16,090 nucleotides of DNA, taken from contig CATWID010000041.1 of assembly GCA_958350755.1 (NCBI GenBank), forward strand, positions 1 to 16,090, read 5' to 3'. The notes below the pieces were generated by a model, which saw nothing but the letters and a program-made list of their open reading frames with translations, was not told the origin of the DNA and made no database searches. Within the stretch, counting starts at the first letter, position 1. Each line of letters opens with the position of its first letter. Position numbers and translations under genes: made by a program. Of this stretch, positions 5,601 through 13,155 are shown one piece after another. Source of the stretch: an uncultured Collinsella sp. (lineage in GTDB: Bacteria; Actinomycetota; Coriobacteriia; Coriobacteriales; Coriobacteriaceae).

Positions 5601-8480
5601 TTATTGAGCATCAAGTTGAGCCTGACGCTCCCGGTCACGCCTGAGCAACGGCGCCAAAAACTTGCCCGTATAACTCTGCGGACAGTCCGCAACCTGCTCC
5701 GGTGTGCCCGAAACCACGACGGTTCCGCCGCCGTTACCGCCCTCGGGGCCCATATCGATCAGGCGGTCGGCAACCTTGATGACATCAAGGTTGTGTTCAA
5801 TCACCAGCACCGTGTTGCCCGCATCGACCAAGCGCTGCAGCACATCGAGCAGCTGGCGGACGTCCTCAAAATGAAGGCCGGTCGTCGGCTCATCCAAAAT
5901 ATAGAACGTCTTGCCCGTCTGGCGTCGATGAAGCTCCTTGGCGAGCTTCACACGCTGCGCCTCGCCGCCCGAGAGCGTCGTAGCGGGCTGGCCCAGGCTC
6001 ACGTAGCCCAAGCCTACATCGTACAGCGTCTGGAGCTTGCGCTTAATCTGCGGGATATTCCCAAAGAAGGCCAGTGCCTCGGTGACGCTCATGTCGAGCA
6101 CGTCCGAGATAGTCTTACCACGGTAGGTGACCTCAAGCGTCTCGCGGTTATAGCGTTTGCCGCCGCAGACCTCACAGGGGACATAGATATCGGGAAGGAA
6201 GTGCATCTCGATCTTAATTTGTCCGTCGCCCTTGCATGCTTCGCAGCGACCGCCGCTCACGTTAAAGGAGAAACGTCCCGGCGAGTAGCCGCGCGCCTTC
6301 GACTCCGGCGTACTCGCAAACAGCGCGCGAAGATCATCCCACAGGCCAATGTACGTAGCAGGGTTGGAACGCGGCGTGCGGCCAATCGGCGACTGGTCGA
6401 TATCGATAACCTTATCGATACACTCGATGCCCTCGATTTTCTTATACGGACCCACAGGGCGCGTCGAACGGTGAATGGCATTCGTAAGGGCAGGTGCGAT
6501 AGTGTCGGTAACCAGGGAGCTCTTACCCGATCCCGACACGCCGGTAACGACCGTAAGCGTACCAAACTCGATCTTGGCGGTAACGTTTTTGAGGTTGTTG
6601 GCGCGGGCGCCCGTGATCTTAAGGCAGCCGCGACCGGGCTTGCGGCGTTCATCGGGAACCCGGATCATTCGTTTGCCGGTCAGATAAGCGCCCGTCATCG
6701 ACTCGGGACACGCCATGATATCGGCAGGCGTTCCCGCCGCGACTACGTGTCCGCCGTTCACGCCCGCGCCGGGGCCCATGTCGATCACATAGTCGGCAGC
6801 ACGAATCGTATCCTCATCATGCTCGACGACGATGACGGTATTGCCGATATCGCGTAGGCGCTCAAGCGTCTTGATCAGGCGCTCGTTATCGCGCTGATGG
6901 AGGCCAATCGATGGCTCGTCCAAAATGTACAGGACACCCATGAGGCCGGCGCCGATCTGCGTTGCCAGGCGAATGCGCTGGGCCTCGCCTCCGGAAAGCG
7001 TCGCCGAGGCACGATCGAGGGTCAGATAGTCGAGTCCGACATCGACCAGAAAACGCAAGCGCTCCAGGATTTCCTTGACGATGCGCCCGCCGATAAACTG
7101 TTGGCGCTCGGTGAGTTCCAGGCCCTCAAAAAACTCGAGCGACTCACGGCACGATAGGCAGCAGACCTCGTAAATGGACTTGCCGCCCACGGTGACGGCG
7201 AGCATCTCGGGGCGCAAACGAGCGCCGTGGCAGCTCGAGCACGGCTCCTCGCGGATGTACTTCTCCAAGCGCGCCTTGGTGTTCTCATTCGTCGTCTCGG
7301 TATAGCGCTCGTACAGGATATTGCGCACGCCCGAGAACTTGGTGTCCCACTGGCTGCGGCGCCCATCGAGCTTTTGATAGTCGACCGAAATCTTCTGGTC
7401 GCCCATGCCGTCTAAAAACGCGCGACGCACCCGCGGAGGCAGATCCTCCCACGGCGTATCGACGCTCACCTTAAAGTGTTTGCAGACCGCAGCGAAAATC
7501 TGCGGATAGTAGTTAGAGTTGCCAAACAGGCTGCCAAAGACCCCGTCGGCGATCGACTTCGAGGGGTCTTCGATTAGGGCCTCGGCATCGACCGTCTTCT
7601 TAAAGCCCAGGCCATCGCACTCTGGGCACGCGCCATAGGGCGCGTTGAACGAGAAATCACGCGGCTGCAGGTCATCGATGGAGTGCCCATGCTCCGGGCA
7701 CGCTAACGCCAGCGAATACTCCAGCAACTCGCCTTCGGTCCCCTCGGGAGCGTCGCGGTCGGGCAGCAAGTATACGTTCACATTGCCGTGCGCCAGCGCG
7801 GTCGCCTGCTCAACAGACTCGGCGATACGGCCCAGAGAGTTCTCACGGATCACGATGCGGTCGACCACGACCTCGATATCGTGCTTGAACTTCTTGTCCA
7901 GATCGATCTGATCGTCGAGCGAGCGCACTTCACCGTCGACACGCACGCGGCTAAAGCCCTCGGCGCGAAGATCCTCAAACAGTTTGGTGTACTCGCCTTT
8001 TCGCCCGCGCACCACCGGTGCCAGCACAAACGCGCGGCGGCCCTCCCCCGCCGTCAAGACCTTGTCGGCAACCTGGTCGGTCGTCTGGCGCTCAATGACA
8101 CGGCCGCATTCGGGACAGTGCGGGGTGCCCACACGGGCGAACAGCAGGCGCAGATAGTCATAAATCTCGGTTACGGTGCCAACCGTCGAGCGAGGGTTTT
8201 TAGACGTCGTCTTTTGGTCGATCGACACCGCCGGCGAAAGGCCGTCGATTGAATCCAAGTCGGGTTTGTCCATCTGTCCCAAGAACTGGCGCGCATAGCT
8301 CGAAAGACTCTCGACGTATCGACGCTGGCCCTCGGCATAGATAGTGTCAAATGCCAGCGAACTCTTGCCCGAGCCAGAAAGACCGGTAATGACCACGAGT
8401 TGGTCACGCGGAATGGAAACATCGATATCACGGAGGTTGTGCTCACGGGCGCCGCGAATAACGATAGAAGAATCAGACAT
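5601..8480 (-). CDS. uvrA: Excinuclease ABC subunit A (UvrA)
   Basis: UvrA is the ATPase that scans DNA for bulky damage and loads UvrB. The 959-residue protein is near the usual length of 940-960 and carries two ABC modules: Walker A GLSGSGKS (33-40) and GVSGSGKS (647-654), signatures LSGGEAQR (495-502 and 836-843), and Walker B ending at D521 and D863. The C-terminal zinc module C746/C749/C769/C772 is intact. The first zinc module reads C261-x2-His264-x20-C285-x2-C288, with histidine where E. coli has cysteine. A C414/C417 pair is also present. The frame is open to 8546, but the ATG at 8478-8480 is preceded by AAGGAG at good spacing and gives the family N-terminus. It is monocistronic, with a terminator at 5550-5580 and a LexA-like box upstream. 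Confidence 0.98.
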   Translation of the reverse strand: MSDSSIVIRGAREHNLRDIDVSIPRDQLVVITGLSGSGKSSLAFDTIYAEGQRRYVESLSSYARQFLGQMDKPDLDSIDGLSPAVSIDQKTTSKNPRSTVGTVTEIYDYLRLLFARVGTPHCPECGRVIERQTTDQVADKVLTAGEGRRAFVLAPVVRGRKGEYTKLFEDLRAEGFSRVRVDGEVRSLDDQIDLDKKFKHDIEVVVDRIVIRENSLGRIAESVEQATALAHGNVNVYLLPDRDAPEGTEGELLEYSLALACPEHGHSIDDLQPRDFSFNAPYGACPECDGLGFKKTVDAEALIEDPSKSIADGVFGSLFGNSNYYPQIFAAVCKHFKVSVDTPWEDLPPRVRRAFLDGMGDQKISVDYQKLDGRRSQWDTKFSGVRNILYERYTETTNENTKARLEKYIREEPCSSCHGARLRPEMLAVTVGGKSIYEVCCLSCRESLEFFEGLELTERQQFIGGRIVKEILERLRFLVDVGLDYLTLDRASATLSGGEAQRIRLATQIGAGLMGVLYILDEPSIGLHQRDNERLIKTLERLRDIGNTVIVVEHDEDTIRAADYVIDMGPGAGVNGGHVVAAGTPADIMACPESMTGAYLTGKRMIRVPDERRKPGRGCLKITGARANNLKNVTAKIEFGTLTVVTGVSGSGKSSLVTDTIAPALTNAIHRSTRPVGPYKKIEGIECIDKVIDIDQSPIGRTPRSNPATYIGLWDDLRALFASTPESKARGYSPGRFSFNVSGGRCEACKGDGQIKIEMHFLPDIYVPCEVCGGKRYNRETLEVTYRGKTISDVLDMSVTEALAFFGNIPQIKRKLQTLYDVGLGYVSLGQPATTLSGGEAQRVKLAKELHRRQTGKTFYILDEPTTGLHFEDVRQLLDVLQRLVDAGNTVLVIEHNLDVIKVADRLIDMGPEGGNGGGTVVVSGTPEQVADCPQSYTGKFLAPLLRRDRERQAQLDAQ

Positions 8481-8484
8481 GGAA

Positions 8485-8498
8485 GCTCCTTGCCTCCT
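8485..8498 (-). promoter_or_regulatory. Ribosome binding site region of uvrA
   Basis: On the minus strand AGGAGGCAAGGAG lies just before the ATG at 8480. It contains two Shine-Dalgarno cores, and the proximal AAGGAG is at the normal spacing. This fixes the start at 8480 rather than at the upstream in-frame ATG at 8546. Confidence 0.7.
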
Positions 8499-8541
8499 AT
8501 TGCATCGAATCATACTGCCGATGAGTTTAGCGCACTCGACG

Positions 8542-8555
8542 CGCACAGATGTTCG
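8542..8555 (-). promoter_or_regulatory. Putative LexA (SOS) box upstream of uvrA
   Basis: On the minus strand the site reads CGAACATCTGTGCG. It matches 12 of 14 positions of the Gram-positive/actinobacterial LexA box form CGAACATATGTTCG, and the strong half-site CGAAC is intact. It lies 62-75 bases upstream of the uvrA start and overlaps or abuts a -10-like TATTAC (8555-8560); another -10-like TATGAT lies at 8509-8514. uvrA is a classical SOS gene, which makes the placement meaningful. LexA itself is not in the window. Confidence 0.55.
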
Positions 8556-8673
8556 TAATACAAGATTCGCAGACCTTTAGCTTTGCGTATCGGGCGCTTT
8601 GTTTCTCGAAATGCCGTGGAAAGGTTACAGTAATCTAATACTGAACTTAATTTGTTGTACCAGAGGAACGTCC

Positions 8674-10827
8674 ATGACCGAAGATATCCCCCTTGAAATC
8701 ACTTCGAGCGACATGGCCAATCTGCCCATATTCATCGCCGTCCTTATCGTGGCCGCCGTCGTCGTGCGCGTGTATTTTTCAATCAAACGCAACGAAAAGC
8801 CACCCATTGCCCGCGTCTTTTGGTGCGCGACGCTCCTCATCCCGCTCGGCGTGGTAGCTGCATGGGTTACGAATCAATTGCTCGTAAATGAGGGCAGCTC
8901 CCTATGGGTCCTTTCTTATTCGGCGCTCGGTGCTGCCGCCGTCATGCTTCTTGTCGAGCCCTTGGTTTCGGGACTTATCGACCAAACCGACCTTGCGACG
9001 GGAACGGTTGCCTGTATTTGCCGTGACATCCTTGTCATCGCCGCTGTTTCAGCGCTCTCGTTCGTTTCACTCGAAATTGCCTGCAACGAAACGTTCTATC
9101 GCATTCCCGCCAACTCATTCGGGTTTTCCGTCGGGCTGCTCGCGACGGTTCTGCTCTCCCTTTATTTGCTGGGACAGCGTCATGGAGGCGTCATGGCTCT
9201 CGTGCCCGTCGTCTGCTGCATCCTTGGCATTGCCGAGCACTTCGTCATAACGTTTAAAGGCGAAGCCATCCTGCCAAGCGATATCTTGGCCCTTGGCACC
9301 GCAAAGGAAGTGAGCGAGGGATACGAGTTTACCTTTACCGCCGGAATCGTAACCTCTCTCGCCCTGCTGGAGATTTCCCTGGGGCTTCTTTCGCTCATCC
9401 GACCGCGAAAGCTCCGTACGCCCACCCATGTCTTCCCCGCTATCGCCACTAACCTCTGTGCTTTTCTGCTAGTGACCGTTGTGGGGCTCTCAGGCTTTTC
9501 CAACATCGACTTGGAGCAGGCGCTGGATTTTGGATTTGACCGTTGGCAGCCCATCACCACGTATGCGTCTCAGGGTTTTATCACTTCGTTCACCGAAATG
9601 GTCAACGAGTTGCCCATTGAGAAGCCCGAAGACTATACGCCCGATGAGGCGCAGAGCATCGAGCAGGAGCTCGCCGCCGCCTACGACAGCACATATGGCT
9701 CGAGCGAGCAGCGCGCGGCGGCCGTTGCCCAGTTCAATGAAATCAAGCCGACGATTGTTGCCGTCATGAATGAGAGTTTTAGCGACCTTTCGTGCTTTGA
9801 GCAGCTCCAGGCGGCCGGGTACACCGGCCCCGCATTCTACAACTCGCTTCCCGACACACTTGTTCGCGGCACCATGCTCGCTTCGGTCGCCGGTGGCGGA
9901 ACGGCGAACTCCGAATTCGAATTTTTGACCGGAGCGACAACGGCCTTTGTCGGATTAGGCAAGATCCCCTATCAGCTGTATCAGATGAATGGCGTAAACA
10001 GCCTGGCAAAGGACCTTAAAGAGCTTGGGTATACCACTACCGCTATGCACCCGCAAAACCCCGTCAACTACCATCGAGATAAAATCTATCAGCAGCTGGG
10101 CTTTGGAGACTTTCTTTCAATCGGCGACTTCGAAGGTGCGCCCTATTACCATGCCGGCGTATGCGACTACGCCACCTACGACAAGATACTCGACCTGCTT
10201 AGAACCGACGAAGCGCCGCAGTTCATCTTTGACGTCACGATGCAAAATCACGGCGGCTACGACTATGGCACCGTTCCCGCCGAAGAGCTGACAAACTATT
10301 GGGTCGAGGGAGCCAGCGAAGGCGCCAACAGCGCGCTCAACACCTATCTCACCTGCATCAACGCATCCGACCGGGACCTCGAGTACTTTATCAACGAGCT
10401 CCGCAACATCGGCAGACCGGTTGTTCTTGTCTTTTTTGGCGACCATCAGCCGAGCGCCGCAACGACTCTCAACGACGAGCTGTACCCTCAGGAAGATACG
10501 GCAAGCCACGCTTTCCGTATCTATCAGTCGACATATCTCGTCTGGGCTAACTATGAGATCGCCGGCAATACCGAGCTCAACGTCTACGACACCGTCGGGG
10601 CAAACGAGATTGCAGCCATTACCCTTAATAAGATCGGCGCCCCGCTCACCAATTACCAAAAGGCCCTGCTTGCGACAAGGTCAGATGTGCCCACCATCAA
10701 TGTCGCCGGCTATCTCGGTGCCGACGGGCTGCGCTACGACTTGGAATCGGAAGACAGCCCCTACGCCTCGACGATCGACAAGCTGCAGCGCATGCAATAC
10801 CTCGAGTTCGCCAGCAAAGTTCAGTAA
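8674..10827 (+). CDS. Lipoteichoic acid synthase-family membrane phosphoglycerol transferase (sulfatase fold)
   Basis: Family enzymes move glycerol phosphate from phosphatidylglycerol onto a growing polymer or glycan outside the membrane. The 717-residue protein has about eight hydrophobic segments in the first 275 residues (near 15-36, 47-70, 78-100, 113-135, 147-167, 172-192, 224-243, 253-273), more than the five of S. aureus LtaS. The extracellular sulfatase domain runs from about 358 to 665. Candidate catalytic and metal residues by analogy to LtaS are E367 (NESFSD), T410 (AGGGTANSEFEFLTG block) and D590/H591 (FFGDHQPS); TMQNHGGY (522-529) is also typical. The ATG at 8674 has GAGGA at proper spacing, whereas the upstream in-frame ATG at 8599 has none. 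It is divergent from uvrA. Whether the product is a true lipoteichoic acid or a phosphoglycerol decoration is not decidable here. Confidence 0.88.
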   Translation: MTEDIPLEITSSDMANLPIFIAVLIVAAVVVRVYFSIKRNEKPPIARVFWCATLLIPLGVVAAWVTNQLLVNEGSSLWVLSYSALGAAAVMLLVEPLVSGLIDQTDLATGTVACICRDILVIAAVSALSFVSLEIACNETFYRIPANSFGFSVGLLATVLLSLYLLGQRHGGVMALVPVVCCILGIAEHFVITFKGEAILPSDILALGTAKEVSEGYEFTFTAGIVTSLALLEISLGLLSLIRPRKLRTPTHVFPAIATNLCAFLLVTVVGLSGFSNIDLEQALDFGFDRWQPITTYASQGFITSFTEMVNELPIEKPEDYTPDEAQSIEQELAAAYDSTYGSSEQRAAAVAQFNEIKPTIVAVMNESFSDLSCFEQLQAAGYTGPAFYNSLPDTLVRGTMLASVAGGGTANSEFEFLTGATTAFVGLGKIPYQLYQMNGVNSLAKDLKELGYTTTAMHPQNPVNYHRDKIYQQLGFGDFLSIGDFEGAPYYHAGVCDYATYDKILDLLRTDEAPQFIFDVTMQNHGGYDYGTVPAEELTNYWVEGASEGANSALNTYLTCINASDRDLEYFINELRNIGRPVVLVFFGDHQPSAATTLNDELYPQEDTASHAFRIYQSTYLVWANYEIAGNTELNVYDTVGANEIAAITLNKIGAPLTNYQKALLATRSDVPTINVAGYLGADGLRYDLESEDSPYASTIDKLQRMQYLEFASKVQ

Positions 10828-10831
10828 GCCC

Positions 10832-10876
10832 GCCCATTCGCTTGGGCCCATCGTATTGCAAGCACGCTCGGCCCAA
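10832..10876 (+). repeat. Two mutually exclusive hairpins after the LTA synthase-like gene
   Basis: GCCCA (10832-10836) can pair with TGGGC (10843-10847). Alternatively TTGGGCC (10842-10848) can pair with GGCCCAA (10870-10876). They share bases 10843-10847, so only one can form at a time. No T-run follows either, so this is not a standard intrinsic terminator, although it is the only structure visible after the stop at 10827. Confidence 0.35.
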
Positions 10877-10887
10877 ACGCATCGCAA

Positions 10888-10917
10888 ATGACTCCCGCTC
10901 GCAAACGAGGGTACAAT
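10888..10917 (+). promoter_or_regulatory. Candidate sigma70-type promoter of mrp
   Basis: ATGACT (10888-10893, 4/6) and TACAAT (10912-10917, 5/6) are 18 bases apart. The predicted transcription start near 10924 would give a leader of about 50 bases. That leader contains the very GC-rich stretch 10937-10950 and the AAAGGAG site at 10960-10966. Confidence 0.5.
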
Positions 10918-10972
10918 GACGCTCGTGTCACATCGCGGGGCCCCGGCCCCAGCATATACAAAGGAGTCATAC

Positions 10973-11803
10973 ATGGGTTGCGAACACGCACAGGCCGCCG
11001 GCGGACAAACGTCGCCGTCGCAATTTGAGGAGAACACGCTGTCCGAGGTCAAGCGCGTCATCGCCGTGCTTTCCGGCAAGGGCGGTGTCGGCAAGTCATT
11101 TGTCACCGGTGCCATCGCCACCGAGCTTGCCCGTCACGGCCACAAGGTCGGCGTCCTCGATGCCGACATCACCGGTCCCTCTATCCCCAAGATGTTCGGT
11201 ATGAGTGGACGCCACGTCCATGCCCTTGGCAACCTTATGCTGCCCGAAATCTCCGAGCACGGCGTCAAGGTCATGAGCTCCAACCTGCTGCTCCAAAACG
11301 AGACCGACCCCGTCCTTTGGCGCGGTCCGGTCATCGCAGGCGCCATTAGGCAGTTCTGGAGCGAGACCTCGTGGGGCCCCATCGACTACCTACTGGTCGA
11401 CATGCCTCCGGGAACAGGCGACGTCGCGCTCACCGTCTTCCAGTCGCTGCCGGTCGACGGCATCGTCATTGTCACGAGCCCGCAGGATCTGGTCTCGATG
11501 ATCGTCGCCAAGGCGGTCAACATGGCCGAGAAGATGAACGTCCCCATTCTGGGCATTGTCGAGAACATGAGCTATATTGAGTGCCCTGACTGCGGCAAGA
11601 AGATCGAGGTCTTTGGCAAGAGCAAGCTCCCCGAGGTCGCAGAGCGCTATAACCTCGACATCTTGGGCCAGCTTCCCATTAATCCGGCACTCGCCGAGGC
11701 CTGCGATAAGGGCGAGGTCGAGACCGCGCTGCCCGATGGCATGTTGCCCAAGGCAGTCTCTGCCGTCGAGGCTATTACCCCGCACGAGACCGACGAGGCC
11801 TAA
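10973..11803 (+). CDS. mrp: Mrp/ApbC/NBP35-type iron-sulfur carrier P-loop ATPase
   Basis: This family binds a labile [4Fe-4S] cluster at a dimer interface and delivers it to apo-proteins in the cytoplasm. The 276-residue protein has the deviant Walker A SGKGGVGKS (34-42), DADITGPSIPKMFG (63-76), the conserved WRGP (116-119), a Walker B-like DYLLVDMPPGTGD (138-150) and the cluster-binding pair C204-x2-C207 in YIECPDCGKK. The N-terminus carries only MGCEH (C3) and lacks the CX13CX2CX5C motif of eukaryotic NBP35. An N-terminal MIP18/DUF59 domain is also absent, so this is the short bacterial form. The ATG at 10973 follows AAAGGAG by 6 bases; the upstream in-frame ATG at 10916 has no such site and overlaps the -10 box. 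The next gene's GTG touches this stop, so the two form an operon. The partner flavoprotein raises a possible redox link, which is inference. Confidence 0.93.
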   Translation: MGCEHAQAAGGQTSPSQFEENTLSEVKRVIAVLSGKGGVGKSFVTGAIATELARHGHKVGVLDADITGPSIPKMFGMSGRHVHALGNLMLPEISEHGVKVMSSNLLLQNETDPVLWRGPVIAGAIRQFWSETSWGPIDYLLVDMPPGTGDVALTVFQSLPVDGIVIVTSPQDLVSMIVAKAVNMAEKMNVPILGIVENMSYIECPDCGKKIEVFGKSKLPEVAERYNLDILGQLPINPALAEACDKGEVETALPDGMLPKAVSAVEAITPHETDEA

Positions 11804-13075
11804 GTGAACGCGAGCGCCCTCTATGACGTCTTGGTAATCGGCGGCGGGGCTTCAGGCCTCGCCGCCGCCATTACGGCCGCACGCGCTGGCAAAAGCGTCT
11901 GCATCGTTGAGCGCGATGTCGCCTGCGGCCTCAAGCTCCTTGCGACCGGTAACGGCCGTTGCAACCTCTCCAACGAATCGATTGATCCTCAGCGGTATAA
12001 CCACCCCGCATTCGTCGAATCCGTCATGGGCCCCCAGCCCGAACAAGAGCTTATGGGTTTCTTCTCCTCGCTGGGCATCATGACAACCTCCGAGGAAGGC
12101 CGGCTGTACCCGCGCTCCCTTCGCGCCGAATCGGTGCGCGACGCGCTTCTCAACGTTTGCGACCGCCTAGGTATCACCTTAATCTGCGGAGCCAACGTTG
12201 CCACGGCGCACAAAGCTTCCGAAGGCTGGGCACTCCAAATAGACCGTCCAGCGCGGGCGCTCAAGGCAAAAAAGCACGACGACCGAAAATCGGAGCTCCG
12301 CTCGCTTCGGAAGGCGCTCGCCGATGTCCCTCGCAAGAACGAGGCCCTGCAGGCACATGCCGTAATTATCGCTACGGGCGGCAACCCCACCGGTATCGCC
12401 GATACGTTTCGCCTTCCCCTCACTTCGCTGCGCCCCATCCTCTGCCCCGTATCGGCAACGGTCGTTGGCGATCGAGCGGCACTCAAGACGTTGGATGGCC
12501 TGCGCGTCCGCGCCTGCTTGACGCTCGCCCGCAATCATAATGAGCTCTGGCACGAAGACGGTGAAGTGCTGTTTCGAACCTTCGGTATCTCGGGTGTCGC
12601 TGTCTTCAACCTCTCTCGTCGTATCCAGCACGGCGATACGATCCTGCTCGACGTTTTCCCCGACCTCTCCAAAGACGAGTTGCTCGATATGCTCAACCGG
12701 CGCGTTGAGCTGTTCGGTGACTTTTCACCCCGCGATCCCCGTTGGCTCGACGGCATGCTCGCCCCGCAACTCTCCCGCGTCGTCTGCACAGCGTTCGAGC
12801 AGTGCCATCCAGGCTCCAACGATGTCATCCATCTGGTCTCGATCCTCAAGCACTTTAAGCTGTTTGCCGAGGGGACGACCGATGAGCGCTCGGCGCAGGT
12901 CACGCGTGGTGGCGTATCTGTCGAGAGCATCTCAACACCCAGTCTACGCGCGCGCAGCGTTGTCGACGCCCCGCTTTACGTCTGCGGCGAAGCGCTCGAC
13001 ATCGACGCCGATTGCGGAGGCTTTAACCTTGCGTGGGCCTGGCTCTCGGGCATTCGCGCTGCAAGCAGCCTGTAG
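11804..13075 (+). CDS. HI0933/BaiN-family FAD-dependent oxidoreductase
   Basis: This is a cytoplasmic flavoprotein of the HI0933-like family, which includes C. scindens BaiN; most members lack a known substrate. The 423-residue protein has an N-terminal FAD-binding fold VLVIGGGASGLAAAITAARAG (9-29), the hallmark GNGRCNLSN (49-57), ATGG (190-193) and a C-terminal CGEALDIDADCGGFNLAWAWLSG block, all typical. Two oddities stand out. Residues 149-183 are a Lys/Arg-rich insertion, and the segment after ATGG is shortened, lacking the usual GSTGDGY-like stretch. The GTG start immediately follows the mrp TAA, with GAGG a few bases upstream. It is the last gene of the mrp operon, and a hairpin at 13106-13129 ends the unit. 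The family assignment is firm, but a bile acid role would be speculation. Confidence 0.9.
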   Translation: MNASALYDVLVIGGGASGLAAAITAARAGKSVCIVERDVACGLKLLATGNGRCNLSNESIDPQRYNHPAFVESVMGPQPEQELMGFFSSLGIMTTSEEGRLYPRSLRAESVRDALLNVCDRLGITLICGANVATAHKASEGWALQIDRPARALKAKKHDDRKSELRSLRKALADVPRKNEALQAHAVIIATGGNPTGIADTFRLPLTSLRPILCPVSATVVGDRAALKTLDGLRVRACLTLARNHNELWHEDGEVLFRTFGISGVAVFNLSRRIQHGDTILLDVFPDLSKDELLDMLNRRVELFGDFSPRDPRWLDGMLAPQLSRVVCTAFEQCHPGSNDVIHLVSILKHFKLFAEGTTDERSAQVTRGGVSVESISTPSLRARSVVDAPLYVCGEALDIDADCGGFNLAWAWLSGIRAASSL

Positions 13076-13085
13076 CCGCGCAGTC

Positions 13086-13091
13086 TATAAT
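13086..13091 (+). promoter_or_regulatory. Perfect TATAAT -10 element upstream of the COG2509-type flavoprotein gene
   Basis: TATAAT is an exact consensus -10 hexamer lying 11 bases after the previous stop codon. No good -35 is seen at 16-18 bases spacing; bases 13062-13068 read CAAGCAG. If it is used, transcription would begin near 13098, just before the hairpin at 13106-13129. Confidence 0.4.
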
Positions 13092-13105
13092 CAAAAACAC
13101 ATTCG

Positions 13106-13137
13106 GGCCGTCTGGGATACCGGACGGCCTCTTTCTT
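13106..13137 (+). terminator. Intrinsic terminator of the mrp operon, or leader attenuator of the next gene
   Basis: A 10-base GC-rich stem (13106-13115 with 13120-13129, one G-U pair) and a GATA tetraloop are followed by TCTTTCTT (13130-13137). This is a good intrinsic terminator shape on the plus strand. It sits only 18 bases before the ATG at 13156 and downstream of the TATAAT at 13086. Confidence 0.7.
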
Positions 13138-13155
13138 GCCTCTAAGGAGACCTCG

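Noticed and set aside
5604..6857. A 417-codon open frame on the plus strand antisense to uvrA
   Set aside because: It is a shadow of the conserved uvrA coding sequence; its product resembles no family I know.
8481..8546. Upstream in-frame ATG for uvrA at 8546
   Set aside because: The extra 22 residues do not belong to the UvrA fold, and the extension would start in or next to the LexA-like box. The ATG at 8480 has a strong Shine-Dalgarno site.
10117..10659. A 180-codon minus-strand frame inside the LTA synthase-like gene
   Set aside because: It overlaps the catalytic domain of a clear gene and has no start signal of its own.
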